A DNA stretch of 5,841 nt from Chloroflexi bacterium UBA4733 (GCA_002404055.1 DHIZ01000098.1:5392-11232), one strand, 5' to 3'. Shown: positions 1 through 5,139, counted from the first letter of the stretch. Numbers and translations: made by a program. The notes: generated from the sequence alone by a model not told the origin.

Positions 1-19
1 CCGGCGCGCTTCGCTTGCC

Positions 20-49
20 AGGTTTCTCCCAAACGCGTGGGAGAAACCT
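20..49. repeat. Perfect hairpin (11-bp inverted repeat) near left edge
   Basis: The arms AGGTTTCTCCC (20-30) and GGGAGAAACCT (39-49) are perfect reverse complements around an 8-nt centre that holds the palindrome ACGCGT. One more A-T pair can form inside the loop. The flanks CGCTTCGCTTGCC on the left and TTCGCTGCGTTTCGCG on the right have similar composition, so this may be part of a larger dispersed palindromic element cut by the window edge. No T-run follows either arm, so it is not a canonical intrinsic terminator. Whether it is repeated elsewhere in the genome cannot be told from here. Confidence 0.75.
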
Positions 50-321
50 TCGCTGCGTTTCGCGGGGCGGCAGTCTACGAGCGATCATCGGTGCTGCTGA
101 GTGGCGTCCAGTCGGCGTGACAGCGTGTTCAGGAGGACCTAGCGGCAGAAGGCTTTTAGGAAGCCGTCCAGCTCAACCGAGCGGCGGTAGCTATACCGTA
201 GATACCCAAGGTCCAAGGCTCCAACCACCTTGACGTGCAAGGCGCCCCTTCCTACTATCTGTCCATAACAACGGCGCCCTCCGATATGCCGGTCGTTCCG
301 GGAAGCAAGTGACCTGATTCT
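50..321. other. Intergenic stretch without a recognisable gene
   Basis: I see no credible coding sequence, tRNA or riboswitch here. The one open frame (15-233, +) starts inside the hairpin, gives a low-complexity Arg/Gly/Ser-rich peptide and has no ribosome binding site. The stretch presumably holds the promoter of the downstream ABC transporter gene, but no convincing -35/-10 pair could be picked out. Confidence 0.5.
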
Positions 322-2151
322 ATGCAGTACCTACCCCGTTTCCCTAGATTCCGTGCTTCGCCCTGGCTTGTCCGGCTCCGCCAAAGCCTTTCCGTCTACG
401 CTTCCCTACCGCGACTCTTTCGCTTGGGAGCAGTCGCCGCACCTGGACGGGTGCTGGCGATGTTTGGCATTTATTCCATCTACAGTCTGCTCCAACCAGC
501 CGGTGTCTGGTTTTCCAAACTGCTGGTCGATGCGGTGCGGTCGAACCAGACGACCATGGCGCTGGTCATCGCCGGCGCTTACGTCGCCCTGCGCCTCGTC
601 GGCAACGCGCAGGGATTCGTCTACGAGGTTGTGGTCGCCGGCTTCCGAGATCGGGCGCTCTACTCCCTGCACACGCGGCTGATGGAAAAGGCCACGGCCA
701 TGCCGGACCTTTCGCTCTTTGACACCCCCAGCTTCTACGACCAACTGCAAAACGCCCGGGAGGCCGTGCCGCGCCTCTATCTGTTGGTCAATCAGACAGT
801 CAGCTCGGCGTCCATCGTCCTGGTGTTCGTCACGCTCCTGAGTATTCTAGCGCGGCTGAATCCCCTGGCGTCGCTGGTGGTCTTCCTCACGGCCATCCCC
901 ACCTATTTCGGGCAACTTCGCGTTGCGCATGGCGCCTGGCACGTCTACAAGGGGCAGACTGCCGATTCGCGGCGACTGGACTACTATAGCCAGTTGCTCA
1001 CGACCGACACGGCAGCGAAAGAGGTTCGTCTGTTTGGTCTGGCCGGCTTCTTCCTTGAGCGCTATCGCCGGACCTATAGCAAAGTGCTGGCAGAAGCGGA
1101 AGCCTTCCGTGGTGCGCAAACGAAGGCCCTGCTGGTGCTTTCCGGCATCTCCTCCTGCGGAGCAGGAGCGGTTTTGCTGTACGCCGTCCGGCAGGCGACC
1201 GAAGGCCGCATCGGACTGGGCGACCTTGTCCTGTACGTCGGCACGGTCTTCCTGGTCCAATCCACCCTGGTGAGCATCCTCAGCAACGCAGCCGGCATCT
1301 ACGACAAGGTGTTGCAAACGTCCGCTCTACCGGACTTTCTGGCGCTGGAGTCACCGATGCGCGAGGCAGTTCCCGGCCGGCCGTTCCCGCAGCCCTGGCA
1401 GGAAGGGTTGGAGCTACGAGAGGTCACCTTTCGCTACCCCGGTGTGGAGCGATCAGTCCTCCACGGCGTTAGCGTGACGATTCGACCGGGTGAGACGGTC
1501 GCGCTGGTGGGCGAGAACGGCGCCGGCAAGACGACGCTGGTCAAGCTGCTCTGCCGCTTGTACGATCCGACCGGGGGTAACATCCTGCTGGATGGCCATG
1601 ATCTGCGGGAGTACGACCTGCGCGATCTGCGTCGCCACATGACCGTCGTCTTCCAGGATTATGCCCGGTATGCCCTCTCTGCTGCCGAAAACATCGGCCT
1701 GGCCGATTTGAGCCGCCTGGATGATCGGGACGGCATCGCCACCGCTACAGTGCGAGCGGGAGCCGATGTGGTCGTGGCGACCTTACCCCGTGGTCTGGAC
1801 ACTCCGCTCGGCCGGCAGTTCGACGATGGCCTGGAACTCTCGATTGGCCAGTGGCAGAAGTTGGCTCTTGCCCGCGCCTTCTTTCGGGACGCACCCCTGC
1901 AAATCCTGGACGAGCCGACCTCCGCCCTCGACGCCCAGGCCGAGCACGACGTCTACCTGCGCTTCCAGGAACTCACGCGCGGCCGCACCACGCTCCTGAT
2001 CAGCCACCGCTTCTCGACGGTGCGCATGGCCGACCGCATCCTGGTGTTGGAGGGAGGGCGCATCGTCGAAGCCGGCAGCCATGCCGAACTGGTGGCGCTG
2101 GGAGGGCGCTATGCCACGCTCTACGAGATGCAGGCCGGCCGCTATCGATAG
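322..2151 (+). CDS. ABC transporter, fused permease and ATP-binding protein (exporter half-transporter)
   Basis: This 609-residue protein has the usual length and layout of a half-size ABC exporter that dimerises in the cytoplasmic membrane. The N-terminal half (about residues 44-325) carries around six hydrophobic segments near 44-66, 78-100, 155-178, 181-198, 268-290 and 300-322. A cytoplasmic stretch AAKEVRLFGL (231-240) is typical of this exporter group. The nucleotide-binding domain (about 365-600) is complete: Walker A GENGAGKT (397-404), Q-loop Gln445, signature LSIGQ (506-510), Walker B LQILDE with Glu531, D-loop SALD (534-537) and H-loop His562. It should therefore hydrolyse ATP. The substrate cannot be read from sequence; lipid, peptide or drug export are all possible. 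The ATG at 322 has only a weak ribosome binding site, but the roughly 40-residue lead-in before the first membrane segment is normal for the family. No second half-transporter is adjacent, so it may be a homodimer or pair with a gene outside the window. Confidence 0.95.
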   Translation: MQYLPRFPRFRASPWLVRLRQSLSVYASLPRLFRLGAVAAPGRVLAMFGIYSIYSLLQPAGVWFSKLLVDAVRSNQTTMALVIAGAYVALRLVGNAQGFVYEVVVAGFRDRALYSLHTRLMEKATAMPDLSLFDTPSFYDQLQNAREAVPRLYLLVNQTVSSASIVLVFVTLLSILARLNPLASLVVFLTAIPTYFGQLRVAHGAWHVYKGQTADSRRLDYYSQLLTTDTAAKEVRLFGLAGFFLERYRRTYSKVLAEAEAFRGAQTKALLVLSGISSCGAGAVLLYAVRQATEGRIGLGDLVLYVGTVFLVQSTLVSILSNAAGIYDKVLQTSALPDFLALESPMREAVPGRPFPQPWQEGLELREVTFRYPGVERSVLHGVSVTIRPGETVALVGENGAGKTTLVKLLCRLYDPTGGNILLDGHDLREYDLRDLRRHMTVVFQDYARYALSAAENIGLADLSRLDDRDGIATATVRAGADVVVATLPRGLDTPLGRQFDDGLELSIGQWQKLALARAFFRDAPLQILDEPTSALDAQAEHDVYLRFQELTRGRTTLLISHRFSTVRMADRILVLEGGRIVEAGSHAELVALGGRYATLYEMQAGRYR

Positions 2152-2285
2152 AGGAGATTCACCTGATAACCCAGTGGAAGCGCGTCATCATCCGCGCTGG
2201 ACTTGCCGCATGTGGACACTGACGCAGGAGTAACTGTCGCGGGGCTGCACTCTCTGGATCTTCCCAAAGGCGGCCATTCAAAGCC

Positions 2286-2708
2286 TCACGCAGATCCCCG
2301 GGGGACCACCCATTGCACCGATTGGCCAGTGACGGCTGCAATACGGTCATAGTCTTCATCGTAGTGCAGAACACAAAGGCCGGCCCGCTCAGCGACCGCT
2401 GCAATCAGCAGGTCAGGCAAGGCCACGGCGCGATGCTGGCCGTGCCGGGCCAGCACCTCCATGACCTCGACGGCACGATCGAAGTCGCTCTGCTCCATCG
2501 CAATTCTGGCAAATGCTTGCTCACGCCACGCGCGAGTCTGAACGAAATCGGCATGGCTACGTGCGCTGAAGAATACTTCCAAATCGATGATGCCGCACGT
2601 AGCCACCTCTCCAGCGAGGATCAACGGACCCAGAACGGCGTTCACCGCGACGTGAGGCATCCTTGCCAGTGCGCTCTTGTCGGCAAGATAGCGCGGCGTT
2701 AGCGCCAC
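2286..2708 (-). CDS. vapC: VapC-type toxin, PIN-domain ribonuclease
   Basis: This 140-residue protein has the length and acidic-residue pattern of VapC toxins, Mg2+-dependent PIN-domain RNases that block translation by cutting tRNA, rRNA or mRNA. The catalytic acids are in the expected places: Asp10 in YLADKSAL, Glu44 in IIDLEVFF, Asp99 in ALPDLLIAAVAE and Asp117 in LHYDEDYDRIA. Nothing suggests inactivation. The start is GTG at 2708, which overlaps the end of the upstream antitoxin gene by 10 bp. This arrangement points to translational coupling, and the start gives the conserved lead-in to Asp10. It is the last gene of the minus-strand island and is convergent with the ABC transporter gene, 134 bp away. 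The RNA target cannot be predicted from sequence. Confidence 0.93.
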   Translation of the reverse strand: MALTPRYLADKSALARMPHVAVNAVLGPLILAGEVATCGIIDLEVFFSARSHADFVQTRAWREQAFARIAMEQSDFDRAVEVMEVLARHGQHRAVALPDLLIAAVAERAGLCVLHYDEDYDRIAAVTGQSVQWVVPRGSA

Positions 2709-2905
2709 GCTTTCGCCATGATGTCCTCGCGGTCCAGGTCCAGTCCATCCATCGCCTGGAGTTGCGCAACCACCCGGCGGCGGGCGTCATGCTCTATGAC
2801 GTCCAGAAGGGCACGATCGACGGTCGCTTTCAGACCGCGAGTACCGAGGACCCCCTGGGCACGCTCTAGGAGCGCATCATCAACGACCAGGGTAGTCTTT
2901 TTCAT
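2699..2905 (-). CDS. vapB: VapB-type antitoxin
   Basis: This 68-residue protein starts MKKTTLVVDDALLERAQ, the N-terminal strand and helix expected of the ribbon-helix-helix DNA-binding VapB family. Its C-terminal tail (LDLDREDIMAKAWR) contains the short acidic and aromatic stretch that typically wraps the toxin active site. It lies directly upstream of vapC with a 10-bp overlap, which is standard antitoxin-first order. The family neutralises VapC by direct binding and represses its own operon. The frame stays open upstream to 3247, but that extension runs antisense through the nucleotidyltransferase gene. The ATG at 2905 is preferred because the family homology begins there and a -10-like box lies just upstream. 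There is no Shine-Dalgarno sequence at this ATG, so the transcript may be leaderless. Confidence 0.92.
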   Translation of the reverse strand: MKKTTLVVDDALLERAQGVLGTRGLKATVDRALLDVIEHDARRRVVAQLQAMDGLDLDREDIMAKAWR

Positions 2906-2920
2906 GCGATGAGTATACCT
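2852..2920. repeat. 69-bp direct repeat, copy 1 (vapB promoter and 5' end)
   Basis: This segment and 4271-4339 align without gaps at 56 of 69 positions (about 81%). It covers the promoter box, the start codon and the first 18 codons of vapB. Both copies have the same orientation. Conservation of the noncoding promoter part along with the coding part indicates common ancestry of the DNA segment rather than convergence of protein sequence. Confidence 0.85.
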
Positions 2921-2927
2921 GATCTGG
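2906..2927 (-). promoter_or_regulatory. vapBC promoter/operator with -10-like TATACT
   Basis: On the minus strand, AGGTATACT ends six bases before the vapB ATG. TATACT (2917-2912) matches the -10 consensus at five of six positions, and its distance puts the transcription start at or next to the ATG, as in leaderless mRNAs. The box contains the palindrome GTATAC, a plausible autorepression site for VapBC. Immediately upstream lies CCAGATCAGG, which is also found in the yefM promoter. No good -35 hexamer is visible 16-18 bp upstream. Confidence 0.5.
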
Positions 2928-3009
2928 GGGTAGGTAGCTATATCCGATGGAGACGCACGTATATACTGCCCGGAGCATGCGAAGGTGATGTTGTGCTGGC
3001 GGGCGACGA

Positions 3010-3876
3010 TTACTCCGCAGTAGCTACGTGACGCGCGAAGGGCACAAGTTCCTGCTTGATCTGCGCGGACAGCCGCCGGTACCACGCCTGCTCCAAGCCT
3101 CCGCCCACCTGCTCGCTGAGGGCCTGGAAGTGCCGTTCCAGGATGTCGAACAGCCGGCCGTAGGCGGCAGCCAGCGCGGCCACGTCGAGCGCGGAGGCGC
3201 TGCGCTGGTAGGTGGCTGCGAAATCGTCGAGGAACTCCTGGGGCCAAATGTCGTTGAGGTGCCGACTGCGTTTGGGATACTGGATGCCCAGCCGCTGGTA
3301 CATCACGCGGTCCAGCGCCTCGCGCATAAAGGCGAGGTGGCCGGCGGCGGAGACGATCTCCCCACGGTGGAAGAGACTGGGGACGTAGCTCATCCAGAGG
3401 AAGACCATGCGCGCCTGCTGGCGAACGTCGTCTGGCATCGGCGGTGGCGCCGGCCAGGTCTCGGCGGCGCTGCGCTCCGGGAGTTTATCAAAGATCGGCT
3501 GGCCCGACGGCAGGCGGTTGAGCAGGACCTTCCACTCGTAGGCCTGGATCCTGGCGGCCTCGCTGGACTTGTCGGCCCAGAGATCGATGGTGATCCCCTC
3601 CGCGGTCTGGAGGATGACGAAACCACGGTCCAACAGAACGAGGTACTCGCCAAGCCCCTCCAGGAGCGGCGCCTTGTCGCCCTTCCAGAGATGATCGTAC
3701 TCAGTGTCAGCGACGGCGAAGCGCATATCGATATCAGCGCCAGGGGCGGCGTCAGCGGCGGCCAGGCTACCCGTGAGCCAGACCAGCTCAACCGCCGGCA
3801 ACTGTCGCAACGATGAGAGCCAGCGGTCGAGAATCCGGCGCTGGGGAGCAAGGGCTTCATCCGTCTCGAGATTCAT
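3010..3876 (-). CDS. Nucleotidyltransferase-domain protein with helical C-terminal domain
   Basis: This 288-residue protein has the DNA polymerase beta-type nucleotidyltransferase signature: Gly36-Ser37 in WLTGS, then Asp48 and Asp50 in ADIDMRF, and a third carboxylate Asp98 in ITIDLW. This is the metal-binding triad that transfers NMP to a small molecule, protein or RNA. From about residue 150 on it is helical (RQQARMVFLWMSYV, then HRGEIVSAAGHLAFMREALD). That layout resembles the C-terminal bundle of aminoglycoside and lincosamide nucleotidyltransferases; the resemblance is by eye only. The ATG at 3876 has a strong ribosome binding site (GAGGAGAGG on the minus strand), which begins only a few bases after the stop of the upstream antitoxin gene. 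The two are probably cotranscribed and may be coupled. It could be an antibiotic-modifying enzyme, a housekeeping nucleotidyltransferase of unknown target, or the effector of a TA-like pair. The active site looks intact. Confidence 0.82.
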   Translation of the reverse strand: MNLETDEALAPQRRILDRWLSSLRQLPAVELVWLTGSLAAADAAPGADIDMRFAVADTEYDHLWKGDKAPLLEGLGEYLVLLDRGFVILQTAEGITIDLWADKSSEAARIQAYEWKVLLNRLPSGQPIFDKLPERSAAETWPAPPPMPDDVRQQARMVFLWMSYVPSLFHRGEIVSAAGHLAFMREALDRVMYQRLGIQYPKRSRHLNDIWPQEFLDDFAATYQRSASALDVAALAAAYGRLFDILERHFQALSEQVGGGLEQAWYRRLSAQIKQELVPFARHVATAE

Positions 3877-3892
3877 CTATTCCTCTCCTCGT

Positions 3893-4237
3893 TCAGCGAC
3901 TGTGGATGCCCGAAACGATCCCCGAACGCTTCTCTTCTTCGTACAGCCGCTCGGTTACAAATTCTTTGAGCAGGGCATGGTAATCCCGTTGCTGCTGGCG
4001 AGCAAGCGTTTCCAGTCGCTTGAGCGTGTGTCCATCAAGATGAATCACCACTGGAGTAGCCAGCGCGCGGGGAGCAGGTAGCTCCTCCAGATCGAAGGGT
4101 TCAGCGGCATCCCACAGCGCATCGCTTAAGTCGTGCGTTTTCCAGAATACATGCTCTTCGTCCTCGCTGGCAAAGACAGGGATGTCTTCCACACGCTCGA
4201 TGGTCGTGAAGAGATCCGTGGTATCTGAACGTTTCAT
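3893..4237 (-). CDS. BrnA/CopG-type antitoxin (orphan, next to a nucleotidyltransferase)
   Basis: From the ATG at 4237 this gene encodes 114 residues. The N-terminal part reads IPVFASEDEEHVFWKTHDL (residues 19-37), followed by SDALWD. This is the typical signature of CopG/BrnA-like antitoxins, which have the pattern IPxFxSExEExxFWxxHDLSD. The C-terminal part (from about 62) has a strand and two helices, PVVIHLDGHTLKRLE then HALLKEFVTERLYEEE, consistent with a ribbon-helix-helix DNA-binding domain. The start at 4237 is chosen because GGAGGA sits five bases before it and the family homology begins here. The same frame continues upstream to an ATG at 4324 (143 residues in all). No BrnT or other known toxin lies directly upstream or downstream. 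The next gene, 16 bp downstream, is the nucleotidyltransferase. It may be an orphan antitoxin and regulator, or the antitoxin for that neighbour. Confidence 0.82.
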   Translation of the reverse strand: MKRSDTTDLFTTIERVEDIPVFASEDEEHVFWKTHDLSDALWDAAEPFDLEELPAPRALATPVVIHLDGHTLKRLETLARQQQRDYHALLKEFVTERLYEEEKRSGIVSGIHSR

Positions 4238-4248
4238 CCTCGTCCTCC
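4238..4248 (-). promoter_or_regulatory. Strong Shine-Dalgarno site deciding the antitoxin start
   Basis: On the minus strand GGAGGA (4248-4243) lies five bases before the ATG at 4237. This favours the internal 4237 start over the upstream in-frame ATG at 4324, which has no ribosome binding site. Confidence 0.7.
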
Positions 4249-4324
4249 GGGTTCCTCCGTTGATGAGTATCTCTTGGGTACGCTCAAAGAGCGCATCATT
4301 GACGACCAGGGTAGACCTTCTCAT
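4238..4324 (-). pseudogene. vapB-like 5' fragment fused in frame to the BrnA/CopG-type antitoxin gene
   Basis: Read from the ATG at 4324, the frame gives MRRSTLVVNDALFERTQEIL. It matches the first 20 residues of the VapB at 2905 at 12 positions, and most differences are conservative (K/R, T/S, D/N, V/I). The similarity ends abruptly, and after about nine unrelated residues (INGGTRRTR) the frame runs into the antitoxin start at 4237 without a stop. The rest of a vapB gene and a vapC partner are missing here. The simplest reading is a truncated relic of a second vapBC copy. Because the frame is open and the promoter box is kept, it could instead be expressed as the N-terminus of a 143-residue two-part antitoxin. 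Confidence 0.65.
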
Positions 4325-4339
4325 GCAAAAAGTATACCT
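4271..4339. repeat. 69-bp direct repeat, copy 2 (in front of BrnA/CopG-type antitoxin)
   Basis: Partner of the repeat at 2852-2920. Most of the 13 differences are transitions or lie at synonymous or conservative codon positions, so the copies diverged after an old duplication or were acquired separately from related vapBC loci. The 1.35 kb between the copies contains the BrnA/CopG-type antitoxin and the nucleotidyltransferase, so recombination between them could in principle delete both genes. Confidence 0.85.
4325..4339 (-). promoter_or_regulatory. -10-like box in front of the vapB-like fragment
   Basis: AGGTATACT (minus strand, 4339-4331) ends six bases before the ATG at 4324, exactly as at the vapB gene (2920-2912). 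It lies in the 36-bp gap after the yoeB stop codon, so any -35 element would fall inside the yoeB 3' end. This suggests an internal leaderless promoter, or an operator for a VapB-like repressor, that was copied together with the coding fragment. No clear -35 hexamer is visible. Confidence 0.45.
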
Positions 4340-4360
4340 ATCGTGACCGTGTGGGGCACT

Positions 4361-4618
4361 TCAGTAATGATGGCGTGCCTGCACGAAGGCGATGCGATCA
4401 GCATAGACGCGGTAGACGAGGCGGTGTTCCTGAGTGATGCGCCGCGACCAGGTATCGGCTGCCAGATGCTTTAATGGCTCCGGCTTGCCGACGCCGGCAA
4501 ATGGATCGCGCAGCACAGCCTCCATAAGATCGAGGATGCGTCTGGCAACTCTTGGCTCAGCGGCGATCCAGTGCTGGAGATCCTCCAGGAAGTTTCGATC
4601 CAAGACGCAATCGCGCAC
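4361..4618 (-). CDS. yoeB: YoeB-type toxin, ribosome-dependent mRNA interferase
   Basis: From a GTG at 4618 this gene encodes 85 residues, the standard YoeB/Txe length. The family cuts mRNA in the ribosomal A site. The catalytic residues are all present: Glu47 in GKPEPLKHL, Arg66 in EHRLVYRV, and the C-terminal His84-Tyr85 of ARHHY. The conserved block WSRRI (57-61) is also kept. The GTG is chosen because it lies one base after the stop codon of the upstream antitoxin gene and gives the family length. The longer frame with an ATG at 4783 would run deep into yefM and adds no homologous residues. It is cotranscribed with yefM on the minus strand and appears functional. Confidence 0.94.
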   Translation of the reverse strand: MRDCVLDRNFLEDLQHWIAAEPRVARRILDLMEAVLRDPFAGVGKPEPLKHLAADTWSRRITQEHRLVYRVYADRIAFVQARHHY

Positions 4619-4619
4619 C

Positions 4620-4901
4620 TTATCGCTCGATGAGACCCAGTTCCACGCGGAGTTCATCGGGCGACATGCGGATGCCTTCGCCCCGCTCGGCACGCTCCAG
4701 CGCCGCGAGCAAACGCGCAGCATTTCTTGGCGAGCGCAGGAGATGCACCGTCTCTTGAAGGCTCGCCAACTCATCAGCCGCAATCATCGCGACATCGGGC
4801 GTGCCACGGCGCGCGATAATGACCGTCTCCCGATCATTCGTCGCCCGATCCAGCAGCGCGGCCAGATTCGCGCGCGCCTCGGTGTAACTGGCGTGGACCA
4901 T
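4620..4901 (-). CDS. yefM: YefM/Phd-family antitoxin
   Basis: From the ATG at 4901 this gene encodes 93 residues. The N-terminal domain (ASYTEARANLAALLDRA, then ETVIIARRGTPDVAMIAADE) has the dimerising, DNA-binding Phd/YefM fold signature. The C-terminal part (about 48-93) is charged and helical, as expected of the segment that binds and masks YoeB. The start at 4901 is preferred over the ATG at 4949 because the homology begins here, AGGGG lies six bases upstream, and the longer version would read through the operator. It is followed by yoeB after one base, a normal antitoxin-toxin operon. The family represses its own promoter, more strongly when complexed with toxin. Confidence 0.94.
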   Translation of the reverse strand: MVHASYTEARANLAALLDRATNDRETVIIARRGTPDVAMIAADELASLQETVHLLRSPRNAARLLAALERAERGEGIRMSPDELRVELGLIER

Positions 4902-4915
4902 GTCATTCCCCTGAT

Positions 4916-4935
4916 CTGTACAGCCAGACTGTACC
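4916..4935. promoter_or_regulatory. yefM-yoeB operator: TGTACA palindrome plus half-conserved second copy
   Basis: The 8-bp perfect palindrome CTGTACAG (4916-4923) contains TGTACA. A second site, CTGTACC (4929-4935), follows 13 bp away. The well-studied E. coli yefM-yoeB operator has two TGTACA-core palindromes spaced about one helical turn apart and adjacent to yefM, so this is very probably the autoregulation site. The pair is flanked by a direct repeat CCTGATCTG (4910-4918 and 4934-4942). It starts 15 bp upstream of the yefM ATG, where it would overlap the promoter. Confidence 0.72.
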
Positions 4936-4992
4936 TGATCTGGAAACAAGGAGCAATGATGGTGCCAAAGTGCGCCCCTCTACATGGACGCT

Positions 4993-5013
4993 ACTGGAAT
5001 AGCCAGCGCACGA
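4993..5013. repeat. Short copy of the BrnA/CopG-type antitoxin coding sequence
   Basis: This 21-bp segment matches 4050-4070 at 18 positions, in the same orientation. On the minus strand it reads PRALAIPV in one frame, against PRALATPV in the BrnA/CopG-type antitoxin at the joint before its C-terminal domain. It ends at a stop codon four codons later. It may be a tiny relic of another antitoxin gene, but its short length means chance cannot be excluded. Confidence 0.35.
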
Positions 5014-5087
5014 GGAGGACTGAACGATGTTACGAAACGGTAATTGTCTACGCCTGCTCTTAACAGATCGTATTGCCCATTACCCTC

Positions 5088-5115
5088 TTGACTACTCGAA
5101 CAATAGTTCTATACT
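5088..5115 (+). promoter_or_regulatory. Strong sigma70-type promoter of the RecA-like gene
   Basis: TTGACT (5088-5093) and TATACT (5110-5115) each match the -35 and -10 consensus at five of six positions, separated by 16 bp. This is the best promoter visible in the window. Transcription would start near 5122, about 18 bases before the ATG at 5140, leaving room for the GGGGGA ribosome binding site (5126-5131). The spacer is almost filled by a LexA-type palindrome. Confidence 0.75.
5098..5109. promoter_or_regulatory. LexA (SOS) box GAAC-AATA-GTTC
   Basis: GAACAATAGTTC is a perfect GAAC-N4-GTTC palindrome, the core of the LexA/DinR box known from Gram-positive bacteria. It lies exactly between the -35 and -10 hexamers, touching the -10, so bound LexA would block RNA polymerase. 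The outer positions only partly match the Bacillus consensus CGAACRNRYGTTYC. Position, perfect symmetry and a DNA-repair-like target gene together make the call strong. Confidence 0.75.
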
Positions 5116-5139
5116 GTCCCTATACGGGGGAAACGGGCG

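Noticed and set aside
15..233. 72-codon open frame at the left edge
   Set aside because: It begins inside the hairpin, has no ribosome binding site, and the peptide is Arg/Gly/Ser-rich with no recognisable motif.
2179..2198. Small hairpin AGCGCG/CGCGCT between the ABC gene and vapC as a terminator
   Set aside because: Only a 6-bp stem with an 8-base loop and no T-run on either side; too weak to call.
2152..2233. AGGAG right after the ABC stop followed by a 19-codon frame from a GTG at 2174
   Set aside because: The spacing from AGGAG to the GTG is too long, and the peptide is very short with no recognisable features; probably chance.
2906..3247. N-terminal extension of the vapB frame to 182 codons
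   Set aside because: The extra sequence lies antisense to the nucleotidyltransferase gene and has no VapB homology; the conserved start is the ATG at 2905.
3028..3816. 262-codon plus-strand frame opposite the nucleotidyltransferase
   Set aside because: It is a mirror frame typical of GC-rich DNA; the minus-strand protein has a full catalytic signature and a ribosome binding site.
4619..4783. Longer yoeB frame starting with ATG at 4783
   Set aside because: It overlaps most of the yefM 3' half and adds no YoeB-like residues; the GTG at 4618 gives the standard 85-residue protein.
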